Source of the DNA: Dolomedes plantarius
Lineage: Eukaryota; Arthropoda; Arachnida; Araneae; Dolomedidae
DNA: 64,000 nucleotides
Direction: 5' to 3'
NCBI GenBank assembly: GCA_907164885.2
Contig: OU015496.1
Location: 165,403,941 to 165,467,940, forward strand
The notes under the pieces are model-generated. The model was not told where the DNA came from. It made no database searches and was given only the letters and a program-made list of their open reading frames with translations. Every line of letters begins with the position of its first letter. Positions within the stretch are counted from its first letter, which is position 1. Shown in pieces: positions 11,241 to 25,011 of this stretch. The position numbers and the translations under genes are program-made.

Positions 11241-12160
11241 CAGATCGTTCTTTTGAGAACTGTGACAAGTGTGCAGCGATGACTTCGCGATGGACGAGCC
11301 GAAAACATTCTACGGTTTATTTTCAGCCCCGTCCACAGTCGACTCTGCTCCTGCTTCTGTTTTTAATCTCGATCGCGTCCCATTCCCGATATATGCAGAA
11401 GAATTTGCGTCCAGGCCAAAAACGGGCTTAATTGAATTCTGGAAATCGGTCGTGCATATCTCGGACGAATTTTTGCGGCTTGCACTTCGCGATATAAAAG
11501 GAAGGAGAAAAAAATAGATGGTGGTCGCGGAATTAGAAAAGAAAAGAAAAAGCGCCATTTTTGCCATCGCTGCGCTCCGCCCCGCCCCCTCTCGAAATCG
11601 GGGAGGAAAGGGAGGGAAGCGGTGGAAATCTGTGTTTCAGAGAATTTCGTTATTTAATTCTTCCGCAGCGTGTATGCCTTGTTTTAAGGGGAGGGGGGAA
11701 AAAAGAAATAACGTATCTCATCTCGGCCGGAATAATTCTTTTCCTTTTCATGTATATCTTCTCCTCTCTGGTGTGTGTAGTACACCTCAGATGAATCTGG
11801 CGTCACGCCAGTCCAGGAGAAAGGGGGAGGCGGGAGTCGCAGCCGAAGTTACACGGGATCAGTAATTGAGTCGAACCTCCTTTTTCAGAGGTAAAAAGTT
11901 CGGAGGATGGATAGGGTCCATTAGCGCGTTTCGGCCCTTCTATTTTTAATTTGTGCCGTAGCTCTATTGCCATCGCAATACCAGTGTTAATTGGATTATT
12001 CGGAGGGGGGGGATGAGAGATAAGGGACAGTTATTTTATGAAGTTAGGCAGTTATAAACACTGTTCAGTACAAGTGGAGCGCTGTCTTCTTTTATTTTTT
12101 CTGGTTCAAGAAACGAAACAGAACCAAATCGAAAACGTCAAGTCTGGAAAAATGAATCTT
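11241..12160. other. GC-richer unassigned block
   Basis: Distinctly less AT-rich than its surroundings and purine-rich on the plus strand. One plus-strand frame stays open from 11269 to 11865 except for a single TAG at 11515-11517; its protein is not recognised. Could be an unspliced exon/UTR region, a promoter-type island or an unclassified repeat. Confidence 0.3.
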
Positions 12161-12162
12161 TC

Positions 12163-12905
12163 CTAGCTGTCTAACCCCGCAGCAACATTCTGGTGTCTTA
12201 AATTTGCTTCTTTCGCGTGTGTGTCAATCAATTTTGGAGAGTCTGGCTTAGCTGCTACGCTTCGTAAGGATAAGACTAGCCCACGTGGGAAAACGAGAAG
12301 TTCGCGCCTGTGTGACTCATCCGTGTAAAGGTAACTTATAAAACTTTGGATCGTTTTATACTCACCTTCCCAACAAAGCGTACCTTTCCAGTGCATATAC
12401 TTTTTGCACTCACGCAAATATTTGGTAGTGTCCAATGACAATGAGTCTATTTTGAATGGACAAAGAGCACGCCCATTTTTCTCAAAACGCTCAAAAAATA
12501 CGCCGTCTTTCATTCTGCTTGCTGAAAAGAGAGATCGGCTCATTCCATTCTGATAGAGAATAAAATCAGGGGTCAACCACCGAATGTGTTCTCCTCCGCT
12601 CATTGGTTCGAAGGAAATTATGTATGTTTCAAAAATTTCAGTTTGTCTCCAACACCAGGTTTTTCTTTTCAACTGTTGGTCTCTTTTTCCAGTTCGACGG
12701 CGATGATAAAGCATAGGGAAAGGGGAAAGTCTCCCGTACCTCGCTACTTGATCCATAAGGAGTAAGTCGCTGAAGATCTTGGAAGACCAAGAAGGCATGT
12801 ATATTAGGGCATCCTCTACACTACAGCCCAGTAGTGGACCCATCCACCAAGTTAACCCTGAGTAGTCATCGAGTTCAGCGACTGACGATCGGGCATTTCT
12901 TCCCT
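12163..12905 (-). other. unrecognised long open frame
   Basis: A minus-strand frame stays open for over 240 codons here; the in-frame ATG lies at 12966, inside the antisense of the adjoining LINE. The predicted protein is soluble and rich in W, R and aromatic residues (for example WKGTLCWEGEYK and GVFFERFEKNGR), without a signal peptide, membrane segment or known domain. It stops at the AGCTGTCTAA region near 12163. It might be a host exon, part of an unknown element, or chance. No splice sites were assigned. Confidence 0.2.
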
Positions 12906-14262
12906 CAATAGGTTTATTCCTATAAGACCTATGTAAGACCAGCAGTTGAGTTTGGTAGTGAAGCACTTATTACAGTCTCAGAGACAAATTCGAAAAGATT
13001 GGATATTTTCCAAAATCGTATCCTGAGATTTAATACTGGTGGTACTAGATCTGCGTCAATTACCACAGGTATGAAACTCCAATCAGGTTTGAAGCCCTTG
13101 TGTGACCGTAGATGGAAAGTGGCCTTAAACCTTCCTGAAACAATCTTGAGAAGAAGGAACAATTTTCTGAGTCATTACAGGCCGGCTGTGGAGAGGTTGA
13201 AAACGCAAAGAACTTTCCTTTCTAATATAAAATATTTGCATGATACCCTTGGCTTTCCTTCTTCTGCTCGTTTTCCCTTCACGGATCCTTGGTGTCCTCT
13301 GAGACTTTTTAAACTTGCTGAGAGTTATTTGTACCTTGTCTCTGATGTTAACAAAAAATCCTCTCTTGACTCTGAATTGAAATGTACTGCCTTGGCTACT
13401 ATACATGAATGTTTCCCAGTTGATACTTGGCTCCATGTCTATACTGATGGTTCGGCCGAGGGGGGGGGGGCATTAAAAACGCTGGAACTGGAGTTTACTC
13501 TATAGACTTTACATTGTCTTCCGTTGTTGGAAAACACTTTGACAACTTTGATGGCGAGTTAGCCGCCATTTGTTTAGCCTTAGACAAAATAGAGCTGTGT
13601 AATAAGGAAAAATCGCCTTGATTCCAAGGCGGCAATTACGACGTTAACAACTTTCAACCACTAGGAATACGAGATTTCCAGGAATTGCATTGAAAAATAG
13701 ATAAGCTGTTGAACGTCAAGAACTGCATTGCTCTGCAGTGGATTCCAAGCCACTGCGGATTATATGGAAATGAGCAGGCAGATAAATTGGCTAAAAATGG
13801 ATCTCAAATGATGCAACCAGATTCCCCCTCCCCCCTTGCCTGTGCGACACATATCCTCCTCTTATTAAATATATCCGTCTCAGCCTGTATAGAGAGGCGG
13901 CTTCTGGGGAAAAGTGGAATTCCCTATTGAATAAGTCGACAAGAATTTCCAGCTTCTTGCCTACAGCGGTCGGTTTGGCTTGCTTTAGCCCTACCACGGG
14001 TCACGACTACTTACAGAGTCACCTGTATCGAATGGGAAAGGCAGATTCAGATACCTACCCTCTTTGTGATTATGACTTGCCCATGACTGGAGAACACCTC
14101 AGCATACGACCTGCTGTTCTTGAATGTTTCCCTTTATGTGTTACTGACGGAGCCTTTAGCGATTGTTTTTATCGTTCATCTTTGTATTCGGCTGCTCGTC
14201 GACTCATGACCGAGAGGTCGAGGACGGGCATAGGATAATAATAATTAATATATATATATATA
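12905..14262 (+). pseudogene. 5'-truncated LINE with RNase H (I-group type)
   Basis: The plus strand encodes, in broken frames, the end of a reverse transcriptase (YKTYVRPAVEFGSEAL; QNRILRFNTGG) then an RNase H domain: VYTDGSAEGG (catalytic D, about 13438), FDGELAAI (catalytic E, about 13547), and WIPSHCGLYGNEQADKLAK (His/Asp block, about 13740-13795). The expected SDSKAAI block between them is destroyed. A C-terminal tail follows with TTGHDYLQSHLYRMG and PLCDYDLPMTGEHL, the zinc-ribbon-like end common in such LINEs. The 3' end reads ATAATAATAATTAA then TA repeats; TAA-type tails and an RNase H domain are known for the I group. At least three frameshifts or stops. Confidence 0.85.
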
Positions 14263-15379
14263 TCTTAAAAGTTGGTTTTTGTGATTTTAAACGATAAAAT
14301 AAGGGAACTTGAACGTGGATTTATTTACTTTTTCATCAGCAAGTATTTGAATTACGATTCCCCCCCCCCCCCACACACACACACCAAAGTATCTGGAGTC
14401 TGTAGATTTTAACTTATTCTTTAAAATATTTAGATTCTAAGAACTTTCCTTGAACAGAGAAAAACAAATCGCCAAAAAATTAACCTGAATTGAAAAAATA
14501 TTCAACGAAATATCATGCAGTGCGGCGTACTTTGAGATGTTTTAAAATCAAGGAAAATTCTACCGTTAAATTACAACACTTAAATACTAACCATTGGAAA
14601 TGGCTTTCATTAGAAATGTAGAATTTCGAACGAAATTTAGATGCAGGACAATGTAATAAGGAAACTAATACACACACCAATCTATTTCATACCATGTTGA
14701 AACATTTATTCAGCCAGCTAAATTGTTGCAACGTAAGCAGGAACCAGATATTTCGAATGATCGCAAGGTGCAAATGGCAGTTATCGACAGCTGTCAAGGT
14801 CCCGCAGGTGGAAACGAATGGTCAGCTGGTATCTCTTGCTGGCAACGCCACTTCCATCTTTGTTATGTTTTGAGGCACCATAAGTTACTTGCCAGCCCGA
14901 CAAAAAAGGATATGTATAAAACCATGTACGAGGTAATGTCATATTCAGTTATAAAAGTTAAGTAATGGTCAATTTTGCGGACATTTTTACATGGATGAAT
15001 TGTGTTTTTTTTTTTAAATTATTTAATAGAAAAAGCTTTAACAGAATTACTATTGTCAAGCAGAATATTTAGGTTATAAGAACACCATTCATCAAATGCC
15101 ACTTTATAATATCTCTTCAGTATCGTCAAATATTGATTTTTCAGTTTAATATTACTCTTAAATTGAATACTCAATCTTTCCAACACTATTTGCACTTGTC
15201 TCTACATTACATAATTATTTAAATATTACTCGACAGAGATGTAAAGTATCTTTTATATTTTTCAGGATATCAATATTATATCACTTAACAGAAAACGTTA
15301 AAATTGCATACATTGTAAATACAACTTAAAAGGCTTGGATCTACACTCGACTATCTAGTATTCACTTTGCAAAAGGGCA
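14263..15379. other. no recognised gene or element
   Basis: AT-rich, with a poly-C/(CA)n tract at 14360-14383. A short frame at 14723-14965 has no recognisable domain. Confidence 0.5.
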
Positions 15380-15387
15380 ATCCGAAC

Positions 15388-15540
15388 CAGGGCCGCCGTC
15401 AACTGAGCCAGGGCCCGGGGCAAAATAATACAGCGGGCCCCCCCTCTCCACTCAATATTTGAACATTGTATACATTTTTTTAGTCAACTCTTATTTAACC
15501 GGGCCTCCTGGGCATTTGTCCCCCCCTGTCGCCGGCCCTG
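15388..15540. mobile_element. short hAT-type MITE, 153 bp
   Basis: Ends CAGGGCCGCCG and CGCCGGCCCTG form a TIR. Flanks are ATCCGAAC (15380-15387) and ATCAGAAC (15541-15548), an 8-bp TSD with one mismatch. The GC-rich interior (GGGCCCGGGGCA) has no coding capacity. Confidence 0.75.
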
Positions 15541-15548
15541 ATCAGAAC

Positions 15549-17334
<1,786 letters not shown>

Positions 17335-17563
17335 TAACCAACAGCAGATATAAATGCTTGCAGTGTTATTTCTTCGTTAATATAGTCACTTGTGAGTAAC
17401 ATCATTTTTTCATTACTTTTCAAATATTGTTTTTTCACTCTAGGTGGTTTATTGCCTGCATCCAATAATGCCATATGATTGTCAGAGTTCTCATGTTGGA
17501 TTTTTACTTGATTTATGAATTCATAAATATTAACATGCGATTTTCCAACTGCATTGTTTAAGG

Positions 17564-18181
17564 CAGGGGTTCTCAACCTTTCAGGCTCTGTGCCCCCCTT
17601 TGAACACTGATGTGAGGCCACGCCTCCCCCACCACCACCACTACCATATGTGGCCAATACAAGTAGTGCAATCGGAATTTGAAACTGAAGCTTGTTATTA
17701 AATAAAAATATAGACTACATAATTTCGTATACAAAATTTAATATTATTATACGTATCCTAATTTGGAACATATTATTATTAGAACATATGAAATCAAAGA
17801 ATTAAATACAGATCAAATATATTTGAGGTAATCATGGATCTAGGTGAGGTTGTCATGTAATACCAGTCACTTTCACAACATTAATGAGAGGGCTAGCACT
17901 GTTTGTCCTTGACAAGTTTTTGAATATTGCGTAGTAACTGTGACAAAGCATCCCTCAGGTCACTTTCAACGCCCAGACGTACGACAATTATCGTGTTTTT
18001 ACAATTACGACAATTATCGTCTTCCTATGTCGAAAATACGTTATGGTTACATTGTCACCGCAAAATATGAGTACAGTAAATTATAGTTAGTTTTACTTTT
18101 TATTTTACTTTTTTTTAAACTCACGCCTCCCTTGAAATTCTTCTTTGCCCCCCCCCCCCCCCCCAAGGTTGAGAACCGCTG
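17564..18181. mobile_element. hAT-type MITE inside MULE exon, 618 bp
   Basis: The TIR is CAGGGGTTCTCAACCTT at the left and its complement AAGGTTGAGAACCGCTG at the right, flanked by a perfect 8-bp TSD GTTTAAGG (17556-17563, 18182-18189). Removing it with one TSD copy restores the MULE reading frame across the site (HALN|NAVGK). It has a poly-C tract near 18150 and no coding capacity. TIR kin of 41543-42078. Confidence 0.92.
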
Positions 18182-18354
18182 GTTTAAGGCATGAGGCCAA
18201 CCTTCAATATGACTCGTAGTGCGGGCACCGAAGTTACCATGCTGGTTCCATACTTCTGGCGTAAAAGAGCCTGAAAATTAAAATATTTGTGATCTTATTG
18301 TATGTAGGTATGTAAATAAATTATACAAATTTAGAATTACCCCAATTTATACTT

Positions 18355-19089
18355 ATCTATAAATAAAAAACTGTTCCGTAACTGATTGACTCACTGACAT
18401 ACAACGCACAGACCAAACCGCTGGACCTAAAGGGCTGAAATTTTGAATGGCGATTCTTCTTATAGTATAGGGGTGCACTAAGAAAGATTTTTGAAAAATT
18501 CTTTAGATTTTTTTTTAATTAAATTTTTAAGCTGTTTTTGTAACTTCTTTTAAGTTTGCATTAAAAATAATAATCTGAGGGTTATAAAATTTATATCACG
18601 AGAAAGATAATAAAAATTCCTTTAGAATGAGATCTTTTTCCAATCTTTACCTTCAATTTCTGATTTTTGGGGAATTTTTAAAGACTAATTTTTAGAATTT
18701 AATTTATTAAATGTTGATCACGTGATTTCTTGTCTTTTTGTGATACTTTAAATTAATTTTGCGTCACGTGCATGACAACGAAATAAATTGACAAAAAAAA
18801 ATTATTAAAATACGGAAAAAGATAAAATTTAACCACTAGATGAATTGAGATGGAAGTTTTTTAAGAATTTAATTCAAATTAGGATGTTTTATGGGTATTA
18901 AACATACAAACTAATTTCATACATTGACCGCTGTATTTCATTTGAATATTTTCTTCTACATTATTTTGTCTATAAAAATATCCGTTACGATTTTTTTTTG
19001 TATAAATTTATTTTAGCATTAATTGCATACATTGACCGTTGTTTTTAATTTGAATGTACTCCGTAGCGAAGCACGTATATTCAGCTAGT
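18355..19089 (+). mobile_element. Helitron-like element, family B, in MULE intron
   Basis: Starts ATCTATAAATAAAAAACTG and ends GTAGCGAAGCACGTATATTCAGCTAGT. Same family as 8370-9027, opposite orientation. It occupies most of the MULE intron, whose own sequence is then only about 157 bp. Confidence 0.75.
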
Positions 19090-20093
19090 TATGTATTTTT
19101 AGATTGATTGTTAAAATTTATAAAATTAAAATTTTAATTTGAAAATGTTTGAAACTGCTTACCTTCCGACCATATGCTAACGAAGTAATCAATAAACTCT
19201 TGACATTTTTGATATGCCGGATGTTCAGGTGGAGGTGCATCTGCAGCAACTGTTAACCACACATCATCAATATCTTCTATTCTAACTAAAGCAATTGCTG
19301 AACAAGACTGATACAACTTCATTACTTCAGAATTATTTTTAAACACAGATAATCCTAGTTGATTGTAATGGAATAAACAGCCCTTTAAGGTAGTATGTGG
19401 AAAAACTTTTCGTGAAGCATTCATTACAGCTATTTCGTAATCCACCATTATAGTTGTTGGGTTAAAATCATACCCCAATCTTCTTGCAGCATTCTTAATT
19501 TCGTTAAACATTTTCACATAAGTTTTTTCTGATTTATTTGGGAGTAATATATATATATGAATGGTAGCATTTGCTTTTTGTAAAAAGCATGAATGGTGTA
19601 TAACTGATAAAAAATCTTAGGCACTACTTTAAAAGTTCCGTCCATGTATACTGTTTTACAGGTGCTATTAGTACATAAAATTGCCAAAAACTTTTCAGAG
19701 CAGAAGTCGATAATTTTTTCTTTTCCGCCAGTGTCAAAGAGAACAAAATTTTCACCTCTAAATTTAGTAAACTCATTTGGCAAAATCAAATTCTCTAGAT
19801 CAGTTGGCAGAGGTGGTCTTAATTTAGACCTTTGTAAATACCAAATTGAAGACATGTTGTCAAAAGTAGGGATACTATGAATTATTTCTTCTCTTTCTCC
19901 ATTGCTAGCTAAATGGTCTTGTACTACCTCAGTGTACGCATGTTTAACTGGACGAGTAGGCTTTTCAAGAACATTGGCTTTCATAGCATTTTTAATTTTT
20001 GTTCTTTAATATAATTCATCATCGGTGTATGATTGTGAACGTCACCTCTGCAAGACTTCTTGACATTATAAACAGACTCATTTTTAACTATTG

Positions 20094-20930
20094 CTAGCCG
20101 CTGCGCGACCAGCATGGTCGCTTTTAGTTTTATATTTTCTTTTGCAAAACAACTCAACTGAAAGTAGCATATCTAAGGAATGTTACAATTACCTGTCATC
20201 ATAAATATACGTTGTTTACGGGTATTCTGTATAGGGCTGATTCTAAAACATCGTGATTAAAAAATGTGAATTTCCATTACTTCAGAACAGAGTTAAAGAT
20301 AAGACTGAGAAACCCAACACCAATGATTTTATAAATTACTTCCCTCTCTGTTTGTACTATTTTTCAAAATTAAGATATCTAAACTTTTTCATTACATCAA
20401 ATAAAAAATTGCTAGGAAAAATTTTTTCACTTAAAAAAAATGGAATAAAAATTCAGCAAGTACTAAAATATAGCGTGGGTTACATCACTCTCTGTATGTA
20501 CTATTGTTCCCAATTCAGATATCTACACTTAATCATATCAAATAATAAATTGTTGGAAAAATTTCTACACTTATAAAATGGAGTAAAAATCCAGAAAGTA
20601 CTGAAAAAAGTGTAGAAAATTAACTATTACTGGCTATCGATTGCTATGCCTGCGACGGTTAAGCCTAACCTCGCCTAATTTATGCTCTCTCTTAATTATT
20701 TCTTCTTCGCTTTCCTTCTTGAGACTGTTCCCAATTTTCACTTGATCGTGCAGCTCGCTTTCGAGCATTCCTGATTTCAGTGCGTAAATCTATGTTGACA
20801 CGCGGTTGCAAATTGCCGATTTCCCGCTAATGTTTACATCTGGTAGTTGCAGCCGTTGCCATTCGGAGTGTAGAAATATCGTCGATTTTTGTGCCGCATA
20901 CCTACGCGTTTTATATATATAGATTATTCT
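20094..20930 (-). mobile_element. Helitron-like element, family C
   Basis: Minus strand. The 5' end is ATCTATATATATAAAACGCG at about 20928. The 3' end carries a perfect 7-bp-stem hairpin, GCGACCA-TGC-TGGTCGC (20105-20121), followed after seven bases by CTAG (20094-20097), the classical Helitron 3' layout. The interior has two tandem units of about 140 bp (20330-20590). A second copy begins at 63359. It sits in the FLYWCH region of the MULE gene. Confidence 0.75.
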
Positions 20931-21107
20931 CCCTTTGCAACCTTCTCTGCGCTTTTTGATATATCTTTCATAAATAATTTCTGTTCCATTAACATTCGTT
21001 TGAATTTTTTCTTTTTCGTAAACATAATTATCTACGCCAAACTCAATATTGACTTTAGTCGTATTTAAGCCTACAACAAGCATTTTCATGTCCGTATCGC
21101 AAAGTGG

Positions 21108-21285
21108 CCAGTTAATGTCCGAATGGCTAGGGCGCTGGCATTCAGTTCAGATCCTGTGGGTTCGAATACCACTGTTGGCATGGATGTTTGTAGCCGTTCG
21201 GAATCGGCTTTAAACTGTAGGTCCCGGTCTAATTAGCCCTCGTGTAGCAAAAAGTTGACCGTATCGCAAAGTAACTGAGGTCCAA
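21108..21285 (+). repeat. tRNA-derived SINE
   Basis: Box A-like TGGCTAGGGCGCTGG at 21124 and box B GGTTCGAATAC at 21159-21169, followed by a conserved body (GCATGGATGTTTGTAGCC; GGCTTTAAACTGTAGGTCC). The same head and body occur inverted at 50163-50350, so this is a dispersed SINE family, not a tRNA gene. Confidence 0.85.
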
Positions 21286-21289
21286 CTAC

Positions 21290-22174
21290 CGAAAAAATTA
21301 TAGTAGATTATGTCAGATGTTACTTCCCTTGAAACTCACCAATCAAGTAGTCCATTTCATTCCCCCATTTCACGCCCACCTGTCAACATCAGCTGCAAAT
21401 TCAGGATTCGGGCTTCCGGTAGGTAACCAGTTCGTCTGGCCGCTAGGTGCGGGTCTAAAGGGGACTCTCTCGAAAAAAGAAAGTCTGAAATATAATTATA
21501 TCCTGCTGGGAATTCCTTTACAGCGCCGTGTCAGTCCTTCCGAGAAAATGCTGTTTTTCGAGAGGGAAGATTGGGATAAACTCCGGATGACAGGCCGCGT
21601 CTTGGATCAGTCCGATGGGTCGTTAAGTGAAAACCTATGTCTTCTGTAACGTCAAAATCTCTGAATGACGGCCACCAAGTGACAGGTTTAGGAGTCCCCA
21701 GGTGGTCAATGATTTTAACACACAGAATTTCCCGAGCTTTCGGGAAAGATGCGACGCGCGGGCTTAAGAACCGGCCCAAATAATTCGATGGGGATTCAAT
21801 GATCGTTTCTTCAGCCGGACAGATGTTTTTTGAATCCCCTGCTGCAAGTGATTGTCCCACAAGGTTTTACATGCTGTTACGATATATATAGTCTGTGTGT
21901 ATGCGCTTGCGCGTACTGCTCGGGTATTGTCGACATATTTAATATTGCTTATATACAGTTAATTCATTGTGTGAATTATGCTATTACGATTCAGTAGATG
22001 AAAATTTATTTTCCATACAGCACTTATTTTTACCCAATTAGATTGAAGAATTGACTAAGATATCCCATTAATAGAGACAGTTATGATAATATCAATATTT
22101 TATCTATCACAAGGAAAATACATAATATAATGCTTTCTCGTGCATTGGTTTTACCACATATTTGATTGACTAGA
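21290..22174. other. no recognised gene or element
   Basis: The part 21310-21870 is GC-richer and has overlapping short frames on both strands with no known domain. Confidence 0.4.
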
Positions 22175-22176
22175 TA

Positions 22177-22833
22177 CACTGAAGAGCCAAAAAAACTGGT
22201 ACACCTGCCTAATATAGTGTAGGGCCCCCACGAGCACACAGAAGTGCCGCAAAACGACATAGCATGGTCTCTAATGATGTCTGAAGGTATCCCGGAGGCA
22301 ATTCACACCACGAATCTTGTAGGGCAGTCTACAAATCTATAGGAGCGCGAGGGGGTGGAGATCTCTTCTAAACAGCACGTTGAAAGGCATCCCAGATATG
22401 CTCAATAATGTTAATGTCTGGGGATTCAGGTGGCCAATGGAAGTGTCTAAAGTCTGAAGAGTGATCCTGGAGCCACTCGGTAGCAATTCTCGACGTGGGG
22501 GTATCGAATTGTCCTGTTGGAATTGCCCAAGTCCGTCGGAATGCACAATGGACATGGATGGGTGTAGATGATCGGACAAGATGCTTATGTACCCATCACC
22601 TGTCAGAGTAGTCTCTATACGTATCAGATGTCCCATATCACGTCAAACACCATCACAGAGGTTCCACCAGCTTGAACAGTCCCCTGTTGACATGTTCGGT
22701 CCATGGACTCTTGAGGTTGTCTCCATACCTGTACACGTCGACCCACCCGATACAATTAGAAACGAGACTCGTCAGACCAGGCAACATGTTTCCAGTCATC
22801 AGCCGTCCAATGGAGTTGTTTGGCTCTTCAGTG
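22177..22833 (-). mobile_element. internally deleted Tc1-like element, 657 bp
   Basis: Ends CACTGAAGAGCC and GGCTCTTCAGTG with TA on both sides (22175-22176, 22834-22835). The minus strand keeps the catalytic half of a transposase in broken frames (LSDHLHPSM; GLGQFQQDN; MPFNVLFRRDLHP). The N-terminal DNA-binding half is gone: the deletion joins the 5' TIR directly to the region before the first catalytic Asp. It is non-autonomous but could be moved in trans. Confidence 0.85.
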
Positions 22834-22859
22834 TATTTTGATAGAGAATAATCCCTATC

Positions 22860-22984
22860 CAATTAAACCAAAATTGCCTACAAATTTAATCATGTTTTCT
22901 TTCTACTGTGTTGTATACGTACAATAAGTAAAGTTTAGTTATTTGCTTTCCTACCTGGTGTTGCAATTTTAATGGCCAGCAGTG
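22860..22984 (+). mobile_element. right-end relic of the CACTGCTGGCCA Tc1 family
   Basis: Ends TGGTGTTGCAATTTTAATGGCCAGCAGTG before a TA, like the right end of 2666-4080; the preceding CTACAAATTTAATCAT also matches that element's 3' region. The left end and transposase are absent. Confidence 0.7.
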
Positions 22985-23157
22985 TAATCTCAGTATAGTG
23001 CCAAAATCCTTTGAAATAGTTAAGTTGGAAGTTTAAATCAATCCTTGGCATTCAAAATAATTTTTTAAAAAAAACTTGTTGCTTCTCACTTTTATGAAAA
23101 AATTTCTGACCTCCCCCCACACACACACATACTAAAAAAAAAAAGAAGTATAAATAA

Positions 23158-25011
23158 TCTATACTAATATATAAAGAGTGAGAGAGTGGATTTTGTATGT
23201 GGAGGGTAATCTCCGGAACCACTGCACCTATTTAAAAATTCTTTCACTATTCGAAAGGTACATTACTCCAGATGGACATAGGCTATATAATATGTATATC
23301 TGATCTATACTAATATATAAAGAGAGAGAGAGAGAGAGAGAGAGCGGATTTTGTATGTGGAGGGTAATCTCCGGAACCACTGCACCTATTTGAAAAATTC
23401 TTTCACTATTTGAAAGGCACATTATTCCAGATGGACATAGGCTATATATCTGATCAGTAGAAAGAAAGTTAGGGGCCTAAATGTTGAGCTGATGCTTCAC
23501 CTTTACAACTTTTCCTTTGTCAACCATAGTCAAGTAACCATAATAACACATCAAAAGATATTTTCAGTTATTATCAGTAAAACATTTAACATTTGAATTT
23601 TCTTTATCGACCATGTCAAGCAACCATAGCAACACATCAAACTACATTTTCATTTATTATCAGTAAAACATTTAATATTTTAAAGATTCAAGTGGAGGAA
23701 GTATTTATAAATAGAAAAAGGATCTTTGAAATTGGCATTGTTTAAGGGTTTATTGAAAAAAATTACATTTGGAACTACGCTTTTTATTGGACTTTTAAGG
23801 TAAATAAAGATTTATAATTTATTAGCTATCAACTGGAAATTTATTGGTATATTACAGAATTTTATTTAGCGTATAAACTTTATGTTTTTGAATTTATGAA
23901 CAATATTATGCACAATTTGTGTAAATCGAACTTGAATTATTGAACTTCATTCAAAAATCAGTGTGTTTCATTGAAACTGTGAAATTTATTGATTATTTCG
24001 AATAGGCCTATGTTTGTTCCTTTATAAGTGAAAAAGTATTGCTTCCATTGAGCTGAAATTTTGTATAGATATAATTGATAGTTCAGATTGAAACATAGGC
24101 ATATTATTTTTGGAAAATCGGGCCCCGGAGTTTTTTTAATTAATGTTTTAACGCTTTTGCCCCTAAAAGTTGCTTATTTCGACAGCTTCCGCGGCTGTCC
24201 TCGCTGACAAGGAGACTGGGGCCGAACGGTACCAAAATCGGCACGCGAGTGGCGCCGGACACGATTCAGTGACTGACTGACAGATAACGCACAGACCAAA
24301 CCGCTGGAACTAAAGGGCTGAAATTTTGCATGGCGATTCTTCTTATAGAATAGAGGTGCACTAAGAAAAATTTGTGAAAAATTCTTCTTATATTTTTTAA
24401 AATTAAATTTTCAAGCTGTTTTTGTAACTTTTTTTAAGTTTGCATTTAAAATAATAATCTGAGGGTTATAAAATTTATATCAAAAGGAAGATCATAAATA
24501 TTCCTTTAAAACGAAATCTTTTACGAATCTTTACCTCCATTTTCTGACTTTTGGTGAATTTTTAAAGATTAATTTTTAGAATTTAATTTATTAAATGTTG
24601 ATCACATAGTTTCTTTTCTTTTTGTGGAACTTTAAATTAATTTTACGTCACGTGCATAACAACGAAATAAACTGATATAAAAAAATATTTTTTCCTTTGT
24701 AATGCAACAGATGATTGGACATTATCCAAAGAAATATTAAAATACAGTAAAAGAAATGTCCCTCAAACTGTACTATGTTAACTGTGCTATATTCTTTAGT
24801 ATGTTCTATTAGATTTAATTTGAATATTTTCTTCTACATAATTTTGTTTATACGAATTTATTGCAAATATATTTTTTTGGGCATTAATTGCATACATTGA
24901 CAGTTGTACTTATATTTTTTTGTTCTTTTTTTGGCATTAATCGCATACATTGATTGACCGTTGTATTTGATTTGAATGTACTCAGTAGCGAAGCACGGGT
25001 ATTCAGCTAGT
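23158..25011 (+). mobile_element. composite Helitron-like element
   Basis: The 5' end module ATCTATACTAATATATAAAGAG...CTATAGGCTATAT-type is present twice in tandem (23158-23305 and 23306-23455, about 150 bp each). Two further tandem units of about 86 bp lie at 23510-23680 (CCATAGT/GCAAC..ACACATCAA). From about 24266 the sequence is that of family B and ends with its 3' terminus CGAAGCACGGGTATTCAGCTAGT at 25011. It could be one chimeric element or one element inserted in another; no TSD distinguishes these. Confidence 0.6.

Larger units (their letters stand above)
17335..20093 (-). pseudogene. FLYWCH/MULE-type transposase gene with intron, disrupted
   Basis: Minus strand. The 5' part (19985-20093) carries an FLYWCH-like end (CRGDVHNHTP). 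The main exon (19163-19984) has the MULE transposase core: YMDGTFKV with the first Asp, IMVDYEIAVMNA with the second, and the C/H motif CLFHYNQ. A GT donor (GAAG|GTAAGC) at 19162 and an AG acceptor (TTTTCAG|GC) at 18271 define an 892-bp intron. The next exon continues in frame with GARTTSHIEGWPHALN and, beyond a hAT insertion, NAVGKSHVNIYEF to about 17335. Breaks: one extra TA unit at 19545-19558 shifts the frame by 2; another shift lies near 19990. The 5' edge is cut by a Helitron-like element. A domesticated or free MULE gene are both possible origins. Confidence 0.8.
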
